Positions 14,671 to 21,125 of a stretch of DNA of 21,125 nucleotides are shown one piece after another (position 1 is the stretch's first letter; each line of letters begins with the position of its first letter). A program made the position numbers and the translations under genes. The stretch comes from an uncultured Lachnospiraceae bacterium. Its GTDB lineage: Bacteria; Bacillota; Clostridia; Lachnospirales; Lachnospiraceae. The notes under the pieces were generated by a model. It did not search any database, was not told the DNA's origin, and saw only the letters and a list, made by a program, of their open reading frames with translations. Location: positions 1 through 21,125 of the forward strand of contig CAJUIO010000064.1 of assembly GCA_910586025.1 (NCBI GenBank), read 5' to 3'.

Positions 14671-16485
14671 ATGTATATTCATATAAAGGGAAGAGAAGAA
14701 GAATCCCAGGCGGATGTCAGAAGAGAAGAGAGAAAGAGGGAGAAGGCGGAAAAGAAGCTTCAAAAAAGCGAGCTCAGGGAAAAGAAAAAGGCGGAAAAAG
14801 ACAGCGCAAGGCAGCAGAAGGCCCGGCAGGAGGCGGAGAAGGAAAAGCAGGTGTTTGTCTGCCCTGACTGCGGAAGAGAGATTGCAAAGAACGAAGTGGT
14901 CATGAATAACTACATCTGCACGGTATGCGGAAGCCATTTCCGCGTCCGGGCAAAGAACCGGATCCGCATGGTCTGCGACAGAGACAGCTTCGAGCCCTGG
15001 TTTGAGGAGATGGAGGCCAGCAATCCGCTTGATTTTCCCGGCTATGAGGATAAGCTTGCCCAGGTGAAGGAAAAGACCGGGCTTCATGAAGGCGTCACGG
15101 TGGGAAAGGCGAGGATCTACGGCGAGGAGGTCTGCATCGGCGTGTGCGATTCCAGGTTTCTTATGGGAAGCATGGGGCACGTGGTGGGAGAAAAGCTGGC
15201 CCTCATGGTGGAGAGGGCAACGAAGCAGCGTCTTCCGGTGGTGATTTTCTGCTGTTCCGGCGGGGCGAGAATGCAGGAGGGGATTATTTCTCTGATGCAG
15301 ATGGCGAAGACCTCTGCCGCTCTGAAACGTCATTCGGATGCGGGCCTAGTCTATATTCCGGTTCTCACGGATCCCACCACGGGAGGAGTGACCGCAAGCT
15401 TTGCCATGCTTGGAGATATCATCCTGGGAGAGCCGGGAGCGCTGATCGGTTTCGCGGGTCCGAGAGTGATTGAGCAGACCATCGGACAGAAGCTTCCCAA
15501 GGGATTCCAGAGGGCGGAGTTTCTGGTGGAGCATGGGATGCTGGACGGCCTTGTGGAGAGGGATGATCTCAAGAGAACGCTTTACCACATCTTAAAGAGC
15601 CACCGTATTTCCATACGGAATCAGGGATTTGGCTGCTTTACTCAGAATATTGCCCCCTTCCGCCCCAGCGAGATCTCGAAGGAGCGCATGGCAAAGGAAG
15701 GGATAAAGACGGCATGGCAGAGAGTGAAGGAGGCCAGAAGCCTGGAGCGCCCCTGCACCCTCACATACATTAACCTGATTTTTGATGATTTTATAGAGTT
15801 CCATGGGGACAGATGCTTTGGAGACGATAAGGCCGTGGTAGGCGGGATCGCAAGTCTCTACGGACAGCCGGTTACGGTGATCGGCGTGCAGAAGGGAAAC
15901 GATGCGAAGGAATGCGCATTCCGGAACTACGGTATGACTTCCCCGGAGGGCTACCGAAAAGCGCTGCGTCTCATGAAGCAGGCGGAAAAGTTTAAACGGC
16001 CCATTATCTGTTTCGTCAACACCTCGGGAGCCTATCCGGGAATGGAGGCTGAGGAGAGAGGACAGGGCGAGGCTATTGCCCGAAATCTCTTTGAGCTGTC
16101 CGGAATCAGGGTGCCGGTGCTCTCCGTGATTATCGGGGAGGGAGGAAGCGGCGGCGCTCTGGGCCTTGCCGTGGGAAACGAGGTCTGGATGCTGGAAAAT
16201 TCCACCTACTCAGTTCTCTCCCCGGAAGGGTTCGCCTCCATTCTCTGGAAGGACGGCAAGAGGGCGAAGGAGGCGGCTGACGTGATGAAGATCACGGCAG
16301 AGGATCTGAAAGGCCTCAATGTCATCGAGGAGGTGATTCCGGAGTTCGGAGGAGCCGACGCTTCCACGGTTGCGGATATCGCGGGAGTGATGAAGGAGAA
16401 GATGGTGGAATTTTTAAGAAAATTCGAGGGACTTGAGGGAGAGAGAATCGCCGAAATGCGTTATGAGCGTTTTCGGAAATATTGA
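14671..16485 (+). CDS. accDA: Acetyl-CoA carboxylase carboxyltransferase, beta-alpha (AccD-AccA) fusion
   Basis: A single 604-residue frame containing both carboxyltransferase subunits, which are usually separate proteins of about 290 and 320 residues. Residues 1-60 form a highly charged K/E/R/Q-rich, probably helical extension. The AccD zinc ribbon follows with C64-x2-C67 and C83-x2-C86. The AccD crotonase-like domain runs to about 310 (GGARMQEGI, TTGGVTASFAMLGD). The AccA domain is about 330-600 (EFHGDRCFGDD, NTSGAYPGMEAEERGQ, GEGGSGGALGL, LSPEGFASILW). The enzyme transfers carboxyl from biotin carrier protein to acetyl-CoA. No stop or ribosome binding site lies at the junction. The partner genes accB and accC are absent from this operon. 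Confidence 0.95.
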   Translation: MYIHIKGREEESQADVRREERKREKAEKKLQKSELREKKKAEKDSARQQKARQEAEKEKQVFVCPDCGREIAKNEVVMNNYICTVCGSHFRVRAKNRIRMVCDRDSFEPWFEEMEASNPLDFPGYEDKLAQVKEKTGLHEGVTVGKARIYGEEVCIGVCDSRFLMGSMGHVVGEKLALMVERATKQRLPVVIFCCSGGARMQEGIISLMQMAKTSAALKRHSDAGLVYIPVLTDPTTGGVTASFAMLGDIILGEPGALIGFAGPRVIEQTIGQKLPKGFQRAEFLVEHGMLDGLVERDDLKRTLYHILKSHRISIRNQGFGCFTQNIAPFRPSEISKERMAKEGIKTAWQRVKEARSLERPCTLTYINLIFDDFIEFHGDRCFGDDKAVVGGIASLYGQPVTVIGVQKGNDAKECAFRNYGMTSPEGYRKALRLMKQAEKFKRPIICFVNTSGAYPGMEAEERGQGEAIARNLFELSGIRVPVLSVIIGEGGSGGALGLAVGNEVWMLENSTYSVLSPEGFASILWKDGKRAKEAADVMKITAEDLKGLNVIEEVIPEFGGADASTVADIAGVMKEKMVEFLRKFEGLEGERIAEMRYERFRKY

Positions 16486-16497
16486 CGGGAGAATGCC

Positions 16498-17580
16498 ATG
16501 GAGAAAAACAAAACACTTTCAATCGGAGATCTTACGGCCCGGGTTCCGGTAATTCAGGGAGGCATGGGTGTCGGGATCAGCCTCTCGTCCCTTGCGGGAA
16601 ATGTGGCCCGCTGCGGCGGAGTGGGCGTGCTTTCCGCCGCACAGATCGGGTTTCGGGATCCTGAGTGGGATCGGGATCCCGTGGAGACAAATCTCCGGGT
16701 TTTGAAGGAGGAGATCGCAAAGGCGAGAGAAATAGCTGCATCCAATGGTATTATAGGAGTCAATATCATGGTGGCGACCAGATTCTATGAGAGATATGTG
16801 AGAGCCGCCGTACAGGCCGGGGCGGATCTGATTATTTCCGGAGCGGGGCTCCCTGTGGAGCTCCCGGCTTTTGTCTCGGGCAGCGGGGTAAAGATTGCGC
16901 CGATTGTCTCATCTCTTAAGTCTTTGCAGGTCATCTCAAAATACTGGAAGAAAAAGTATGACGTTCTTCCCGATCTGGTGGTGATCGAGGGTCCTTTAGC
17001 CGGCGGGCACCTGGGCTTTAAGCGGGAAGAACTGGCGGATATCGGGGCTCTTTCCTTTGAGGAGGAGATAAAGAGGATCATTGCCTGTGTGCGGGATTTG
17101 GAAAAAGGAAAGCACATTCCCGTGGCGGTGGCCGGCGGGATCTATCATGCGGCGGATGCGAGGCCTTATTTTGAAATGGGGGCGGATGCGGTGCAGGTGG
17201 CTACCCGGTTTGTGACGACCTATGAGTGTGATGCGTCGCCTTTCTATAAAGAGGCTTATATCATGGCGAAAAAGGAAGACATCGAGATTGTGAGCAGTCC
17301 CGTGGGCATGCCGGGAAGAGCCATACACAATGAATTTCTGGATCAGGTGAAGGAAAAGGGAAGCCTGCCTGTGGAAAAGTGTCATCAGTGTCTGGAAAAA
17401 TGCAGACAGAAGGAAATTCCGTACTGCATCACGGATGCCCTGGTGCAGGCGGCGAGAGGAAACGTACAGCAGGGGCTTTTGTTTTGCGGCGCTAACGCAT
17501 ACAAGGCGTCAGAGCTTTTGCATGTATCGGATATTATGAAGGAATTTGAGGAGGAGCTGACATGGCAGCAAGGATTATAG
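16498..17580 (+). CDS. Second FabK/nitronate monooxygenase-family flavoprotein with C-terminal Cys cluster
   Basis: A 360-residue FMN-binding TIM-barrel protein of the NMO/FabK/PfaD superfamily. VPVIQGGMGVGISL lies at the N-terminus, GPLAGGHLG carries the likely catalytic H171, and AVAGGIYHA with GADAVQVATRFV forms the phosphate site. It is clearly divergent from fabK in the same operon. Residues 295-310 contain C-x2-C-x3-C-x7-C, with a further C330, absent from classical FabK; metal or Fe-S binding is possible. Its place between accDA and fabH argues for a role in lipid synthesis, such as an alternative enoyl reductase or a nitronate/redox clean-up enzyme. It overlaps fabH by 19 bp. Family firm, reaction unknown. 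Confidence 0.85.
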   Translation: MEKNKTLSIGDLTARVPVIQGGMGVGISLSSLAGNVARCGGVGVLSAAQIGFRDPEWDRDPVETNLRVLKEEIAKAREIAASNGIIGVNIMVATRFYERYVRAAVQAGADLIISGAGLPVELPAFVSGSGVKIAPIVSSLKSLQVISKYWKKKYDVLPDLVVIEGPLAGGHLGFKREELADIGALSFEEEIKRIIACVRDLEKGKHIPVAVAGGIYHAADARPYFEMGADAVQVATRFVTTYECDASPFYKEAYIMAKKEDIEIVSSPVGMPGRAIHNEFLDQVKEKGSLPVEKCHQCLEKCRQKEIPYCITDALVQAARGNVQQGLLFCGANAYKASELLHVSDIMKEFEEELTWQQGL

Positions 17581-18524
17581 GGACGGGAAGCTATCTGCCC
17601 TCTCTTGTGGTGAGTAACAATGATCTGGAAAAAATAGTGGATACCACGGACGAGTGGATCCGGAGCCGGACGGGAATAGAGAGACGCCATATAGCGGTGG
17701 AGGAGACCACAACCTCCATGGCCGTGCATGCGGCCAGGGCGGCCCTTGAAAATGCGGGTGTGGAACCGGAGGAGCTGGATTTGATTCTGGTGGGTACCAT
17801 TTCCGGAGACTGCTATTTTCCCTCCACGGCCTGTCAGGTACAGAGCGCTTTGGGCGCGGATAAGGCCGTGGCCTTTGATGTCAGTGCGGCCTGTGCGGGA
17901 TTTCTTTTCGGACTTGGAATTGCGGATGCCTATATCAAGTCGGGAATGATAAAGACAGCCCTTGTGATCGGTTCGGAGACACTCTCCAAGATGATGGACT
18001 GGAAGGACCGGAGCACCTGCGTTCTGTTTGGGGACGGAGCGGGAGCCGCCGTGGTAAGGGAGGATGAACAGGGAATCCTGAGCCTTCTGCAGGGATCCGA
18101 CGGAGCCAGGGGAGAGGCTCTTGTGTGTGAAAACCGGAGAGTCAACAATCCCTACAGGGAAAGCTCCAGGGAACTGGATTTCACGAAGATGAACGGTCAG
18201 GAGGTCTACCGGTTTGCGGTGAGAACCGTGCCAAAATCGGTTGAGGAGGCTCTGGCTCTTGCAAAGACGCAGGCAGATGAGATAAAATATTTTATTATGC
18301 ACCAGGCAAATATCCGGATTTTGGAGGCTGTGGCCAAAAGACTGGAGCAGCCCTTTGAAAAATTTCCCACAAACCTTCAGGAATGTGGTAATATTTCAGC
18401 AGGGAGTGTTCCCGTGCTTCTGGATGAGGTTAACCGGGCGGGAAATCTGAAGCGGGGAGACAAGATCGTGCTGGCCGGATTCGGAGCCGGGCTCACCTGC
18501 GGAACCACGGTTCTTGTCTGGTAG
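17562..18524 (+). CDS. fabH: 3-oxoacyl-ACP synthase III
   Basis: A 320-residue initiating condensing enzyme that joins an acyl-CoA primer to malonyl-ACP. The triad is C111 (DVSAACAGF), H247 (MHQANIRI) and N277 (CGNISAGSVP). WIRSRTGIERR is the typical N-terminal motif, and GAGLTCGTTVLVW is the usual C-terminus. GAGGAG lies upstream of ATG 17562, inside the end of the preceding gene. In most FabT-regulated clusters fabH is at the 5' end next to fabT; here both are at the 3' end. Confidence 0.97.
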   Translation: MAARIIGTGSYLPSLVVSNNDLEKIVDTTDEWIRSRTGIERRHIAVEETTTSMAVHAARAALENAGVEPEELDLILVGTISGDCYFPSTACQVQSALGADKAVAFDVSAACAGFLFGLGIADAYIKSGMIKTALVIGSETLSKMMDWKDRSTCVLFGDGAGAAVVREDEQGILSLLQGSDGARGEALVCENRRVNNPYRESSRELDFTKMNGQEVYRFAVRTVPKSVEEALALAKTQADEIKYFIMHQANIRILEAVAKRLEQPFEKFPTNLQECGNISAGSVPVLLDEVNRAGNLKRGDKIVLAGFGAGLTCGTTVLVW

Positions 18525-18546
18525 GAAATTTGGCATGGAGGAGAAT

Positions 18547-19017
18547 ATGGATCTTGAAAAAAAATTAAACACACTGCTTGTCACGATCTTTCAGGATCTG
18601 ATGGATATTGAACAGAAGGCGCTGATTACCGGGGAGTTCCGGGATATCACCCTGAACGATATGCATGTAATCGAGGCTATCGGAACAGGGGAGGCGGGAA
18701 CCAGCTCCACCGTTGCCAAAAAGCTTTCGGTGACCATGGGCACACTGACCAAGGCCATAGACAGGCTCTCCAAAAATGACTATGTGCTTCGGGAGAGAAG
18801 CGAGGAGGACAAGAGACTGGTTCTGCTTTCTCTCACGGAAAAGGGAAAGAGGGCTTTTTATCACCATCAGAAGTTTCACGAGGAGATGATCCACGCCATG
18901 GTGTCACAGTTTGACCGGCAGGAGGCGGAGTTTCTGGCCAGATCCGTGGACGGCTTAATCAGCTACTTCAAGACGAACAAGGAAAACTATACCGGAGGAG
19001 ACGCCGCAAAGGGTTGA
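18547..19017 (+). CDS. fabT: MarR-family repressor of fatty acid synthesis (FabT)
   Basis: A 156-residue winged-helix regulator. The stretch FRDITLNDMHVIEAIG, then STVAKKLSVTMGTLTKAIDRL (recognition helix) and LRERSEEDKRLVLLSLTEKG (wing), follows pneumococcal FabT closely. FabT binds acyl-ACP as co-repressor in streptococci. I start at ATG 18547, 5 nt after GGAGG; in-frame ATG 18535 and TTG 18514 lack a ribosome binding site. It is cotranscribed with the fab genes 22 bp after fabH. Matching operators lie at 9990-10053, so autoregulation is likely. Confidence 0.93.
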   Translation: MDLEKKLNTLLVTIFQDLMDIEQKALITGEFRDITLNDMHVIEAIGTGEAGTSSTVAKKLSVTMGTLTKAIDRLSKNDYVLRERSEEDKRLVLLSLTEKGKRAFYHHQKFHEEMIHAMVSQFDRQEAEFLARSVDGLISYFKTNKENYTGGDAAKG

Positions 19018-19039
19018 ACTCACAATTTGGAAGGCTGCC

Positions 19040-19327
19040 ATGATCGATAAGGAAAAGTTTCACGTTTTCAATTATATAAAGAAGGAAGAGTATTGTGCCA
19101 GCATGGACGGGATGCGGTATATGATGAAAAAGGCGCAGAGGGAGGAAGAGACCGTGCTTGAAGTCGTCATCTGGCCCGAGCCAAACTGCTATGCCAGGAC
19201 TCCGGAGGAAAAGAAACAGCGCAGGGAGTTTGCGTTCTCGGAGACGGGAGTGGAGGAGGCTGCCGACTGGCTGAACGAACAGTATGGGAAGCACAGGCCT
19301 GTCTGGGAATCGGCCAATAAATTGTAA
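19040..19327 (+). CDS. Small conserved-looking protein of unknown function
   Basis: A 95-residue soluble protein that I do not recognise. It has mixed alpha/beta character with YIKKEEYCASMDGMRYMM at the start, a central LEVVIWPEP strand and a C-terminal helix VEEAADWLNEQY. There is no signal peptide or membrane segment. The ribosome binding site is modest (GGAAGG). It starts 22 bp after fabT with no terminator between, so it is probably the last gene of the fab transcript and under the same FabT control. No function can be assigned. Confidence 0.75.
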   Translation: MIDKEKFHVFNYIKKEEYCASMDGMRYMMKKAQREEETVLEVVIWPEPNCYARTPEEKKQRREFAFSETGVEEAADWLNEQYGKHRPVWESANKL

Positions 19328-19343
19328 TAATTTGATTTTCAGC

Positions 19344-19373
19344 TTGAAATGACCCGGATGCATGACTTATAAT
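19344..19373 (+). promoter_or_regulatory. Promoter for the DUF2007-like gene
   Basis: TTGAAA (19344-19349), an 18-bp spacer and a perfect TATAAT (19368-19373). The predicted start is near 19380, about 55 nt before the chosen start codon. No terminator is visible between the preceding gene and this promoter. Confidence 0.7.
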
Positions 19374-19434
19374 AAAGTAGCAGTCTGTATGAATGCAAAA
19401 GATATTTATGAGAAAAAGGCAGGGAGATGGTCAG

Positions 19435-19725
19435 ATGGCAGTTGATATATTCGACGGCAGCATGTATTACAGAGAAGTGGCTTTTTGCAGGGTATACAGC
19501 CTTGAGAGCAAGGAAAAGCTGGAAAAGCTCTTTCTCAAAAACAGGATTTCTTATTTTATTGAATGGCAGGACAAGCCTCTTTTGCAGAGAATATTTTCCA
19601 GGGACAGCAACAAGGAGAAGAGCTTTTTCACTATCCGCATCAACGAGGCGGATGTGCCAAAGGCCAGGGAGCTGGTTCAGGGAATTGAATCCATAAGACT
19701 GCATAAGCAGGATCATAGCGAATAG
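19435..19725 (+). CDS. Small DUF2007-like protein
   Basis: A 96-residue soluble protein. FCRVYSLESKEKLEKLFLKNRISYFI followed by FFTIRINEADVPKARELVQGI resembles the DUF2007 pattern. In that pattern a beta strand, a helix scanning for the target and a second strand lead into a VPxxxxxKARELL helix; members are described as putative signal-transducing proteins. The match is by eye. I start at ATG 19435, 8 nt after AGGGAG; the frame is open to ATG 19408 and 19393, which lack a ribosome binding site. It has its own promoter upstream and a hairpin downstream, so it is probably monocistronic. Confidence 0.65.
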   Translation: MAVDIFDGSMYYREVAFCRVYSLESKEKLEKLFLKNRISYFIEWQDKPLLQRIFSRDSNKEKSFFTIRINEADVPKARELVQGIESIRLHKQDHSE

Positions 19726-19731
19726 CGAAAA

Positions 19732-19761
19732 ATGCCCCGGGTTTAGCCTGGGGCATACTTT
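19732..19761 (+). terminator. Strong hairpin with a weak T-tract, possibly bidirectional terminator
   Basis: ATGCCCCGGGT (19732-19742) pairs with GCCTGGGGCAT (19746-19756), including two wobble pairs, around a TTA loop. The + strand tail is only ACTTT. On the - strand the same hairpin is followed by TTTTT, which would make a better terminator, yet no - strand gene is nearby. Confidence 0.7.
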
Positions 19762-19827
19762 AGTGCAGGGATGCCTGGCAAAGTCCGGCATCTGTTGTCG
19801 TATAGTGTCAATTACAGGGAGGTCAGT

Positions 19828-21105
19828 GTGAAAAGAGAGATGGAGCAGACAATCAGAAAGCGTCAGGACGGTAAGGAAAAAGAAAAGAAGGGGCTTTCGT
19901 GTCCGGTTTTTAAGAAGTGCGGAGGCTGTCAGCTTCTTAAGGATTCCTATGAGAAGCAGATCAGCAGGAAGCAGGAGACCTTGCGGAAGCTTTTAAAGCC
20001 TTACTGCCGCACGCAAAGCTTTCTTCCCATGGAGGATCCCCTGTATTACAGACATAAGGTGACGGCGGCTTTTGACAGGGACGGCAAGGGCAATGTGATC
20101 TCGGGGGTCTACAGAGAGGGAACTCATGTCGTGGTTCCGGTGACGGAATGCTTTCTTGAGAACAGGAAGGCGGATGCGATCATGGCTACGGTCCGGGGGC
20201 TTCTCAAATCCTTTAAGATCAAGACCTATGACGAGGATACGGATTACGGGCTGCTGCGCTACGTGCAGGTGCGGGTGGGCTGCGCCACGGGGCAGATCAT
20301 GGTGGTTCTGGTGCTTTCCACGCCCATTCTCCCCTCCAAAAATAATTTTGTGAAGGCCCTGCGCAAGGAGCATCCTGAGATCACCACGGTGGTGGTCAAT
20401 GTGAATAACAAAAAGACCAGTATGGTATTGGGGGAAAAGCAGCAGGTGATTTACGGACCGGGCTATATCGAGGATGAGCTCTGCGGGCTGAGATTTAAGA
20501 TTTCTCCCGGCTCCTTTTATCAGGTCAATCCCGTTCAGACGGAAAGGCTCTACAATAAGGCCATGGAATATGCCGCTCTCACCGGTAAGGAGACGGTTCT
20601 GGACGCTTACTGCGGCACCGGCACCATCGGAATGATTGCCGCACCCCGTGCGGGAAAAGTGATCGGGGTGGAGCTGAATCAGCAGGCGGTCAGGGATGCG
20701 GTCACCGGGGCGAAAAAGAATCAGATATCCAATATTCGTTTTTATCAGAACGATGCCAGCGAGTTCATGGTTCAGCTGGCTGAGAGCGGTGATCCGGTTG
20801 ACGTGGTCTTTATGGATCCGCCCCGAACGGGGAGCGATGAGAGGTTTCTGGAAAGCCTTGCAAGGCTGCGGCCCAGGCGCGTGGTTTATATCTCCTGCAA
20901 CCCGGAAACCCTGGTCAGGGATCTGAAGTACCTTACCGGGAAGGGCTTTGAGGTAAAAAAGGCGATGGGAGTGGACATGTTCCCATTTACCGTGGAGATG
21001 GAGTGCGTGTGCCTTTTGAGCAGCCGGGAAAGCAGATGCGAGAGTAAAGATCGATGTGGATCTGGAAGATTACTACCGTATCAAGGACGAACAGAAAAAG
21101 AATAA
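19828..21105 (+). CDS. rlmD: 23S rRNA (uracil-5-)-methyltransferase, RlmD/RlmCD family
   Basis: A 425-residue SAM-dependent enzyme that methylates uracil C5 in 23S rRNA (U1939, and in some Firmicutes also U747). The Fe-S ligands C25-x5-C31-x2-C34 and C108 are present. The SAM motif is DAYCGTGTIG (259-268), with DPPRTG at 330-335. The nucleophile is C357 in ISCNPETLVRDL. I start at GTG 19828, 5 nt after AGGGAGG; the frame is open to ATG 19771, which overlaps no ribosome binding site. The last about 28 residues are atypical. In the +1 frame a protein-like tail ends at 21118, so a one-base indel near 21026-21030 is likely. A TATAGT at 19801-19806 may be its -10. Confidence 0.92.
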   Translation: MKREMEQTIRKRQDGKEKEKKGLSCPVFKKCGGCQLLKDSYEKQISRKQETLRKLLKPYCRTQSFLPMEDPLYYRHKVTAAFDRDGKGNVISGVYREGTHVVVPVTECFLENRKADAIMATVRGLLKSFKIKTYDEDTDYGLLRYVQVRVGCATGQIMVVLVLSTPILPSKNNFVKALRKEHPEITTVVVNVNNKKTSMVLGEKQQVIYGPGYIEDELCGLRFKISPGSFYQVNPVQTERLYNKAMEYAALTGKETVLDAYCGTGTIGMIAAPRAGKVIGVELNQQAVRDAVTGAKKNQISNIRFYQNDASEFMVQLAESGDPVDVVFMDPPRTGSDERFLESLARLRPRRVVYISCNPETLVRDLKYLTGKGFEVKKAMGVDMFPFTVEMECVCLLSSRESRCESKDRCGSGRLLPYQGRTEKE

Positions 21106-21125
21106 AGCCTCAGAATAAAATAAAA

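Noticed and set aside
19771..19827. ATG 19771 as the rlmD start
   Set aside because: No ribosome binding site precedes it, and the 19 extra residues do not match the family. GTG 19828 has AGGGAGG at the right distance.
1..21125. Mobile elements, CRISPR arrays, toxin-antitoxin or defence genes
   Set aside because: No direct-repeat arrays, transposase, integrase or toxin motifs were seen; gene content is core housekeeping.

Overview
The window reads as a chromosomal segment from a low-to-mid GC Firmicute of class Clostridia, most likely family Lachnospiraceae. The reasons are a threonine T-box in front of thrS, an infC-rpmI-rplT operon with an attenuator leader, a FabK/FabT type II fatty acid synthesis locus, strong AGGAGG-type ribosome binding sites, TTGACA/TATAGT promoters and a DUF1540 protein. 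Every gene I can support lies on the + strand. I see no phage, insertion sequence, CRISPR array or defence island.

Layout. (1) 1-4185: T-box leader, a small single-pass membrane protein, thrS (threonyl-tRNA synthetase) and a GT39-like membrane glycosyltransferase, apparently one transcription unit. (2) 4248-5349: a Cys-rich tandem DUF1540 protein with a strong terminator, then a lipoprotein. (3) 5363-6864: a consensus promoter, a leader with a competing antiterminator/terminator arrangement, and infC (AUU start), rpmI and rplT, closed by a terminator. (4) 6951-9670: an M20 dipeptidase of the PepD type and an AI-2E family transporter, overlapping by one base. (5) 9699-9870: a stand-alone tRNA-Pro gene with the unusual anticodon AGG, with its own promoter and terminator. 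(6) 9962-19327: a fatty acid synthesis operon. A consensus promoter runs into four tandem 16-bp FabT-type operator repeats, followed by acpP, fabK, fabD, fabG, fabF, fabZ, an accD-accA fusion, a second FabK/nitronate-monooxygenase-family flavoprotein, fabH, the regulator fabT and a small unknown gene. (7) 19344-21118: a small DUF2007-like protein and a 23S rRNA (uracil-5-)-methyltransferase whose 3' end looks frameshifted.

How the genes work together. AccDA would supply malonyl-CoA carboxyltransferase activity and FabD would load malonyl onto AcpP. FabH would start chains, and FabF, FabG, FabZ and FabK would elongate them. FabT, the penultimate gene, probably represses the whole operon, including itself, through the operator array. 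Two departures from the familiar streptococcal-type cluster stand out. The order is permuted, with fabH and fabT at the 3' end instead of the 5' end. The biotin carrier accB and biotin carboxylase accC are absent from where they would normally sit.

The most notable items are the 16-bp phased FabT operator array, the missing accB/accC combined with the accDA fusion, the second FabK-like protein with a C-terminal Cys cluster, tRNA-Pro(AGG), the duplicated TATCCACT element of the infC leader, and the apparent +1 frameshift near the end of rlmD. I found no wholly new multi-gene system. The FabT array and the rebuilt fab operon are the closest to something new.
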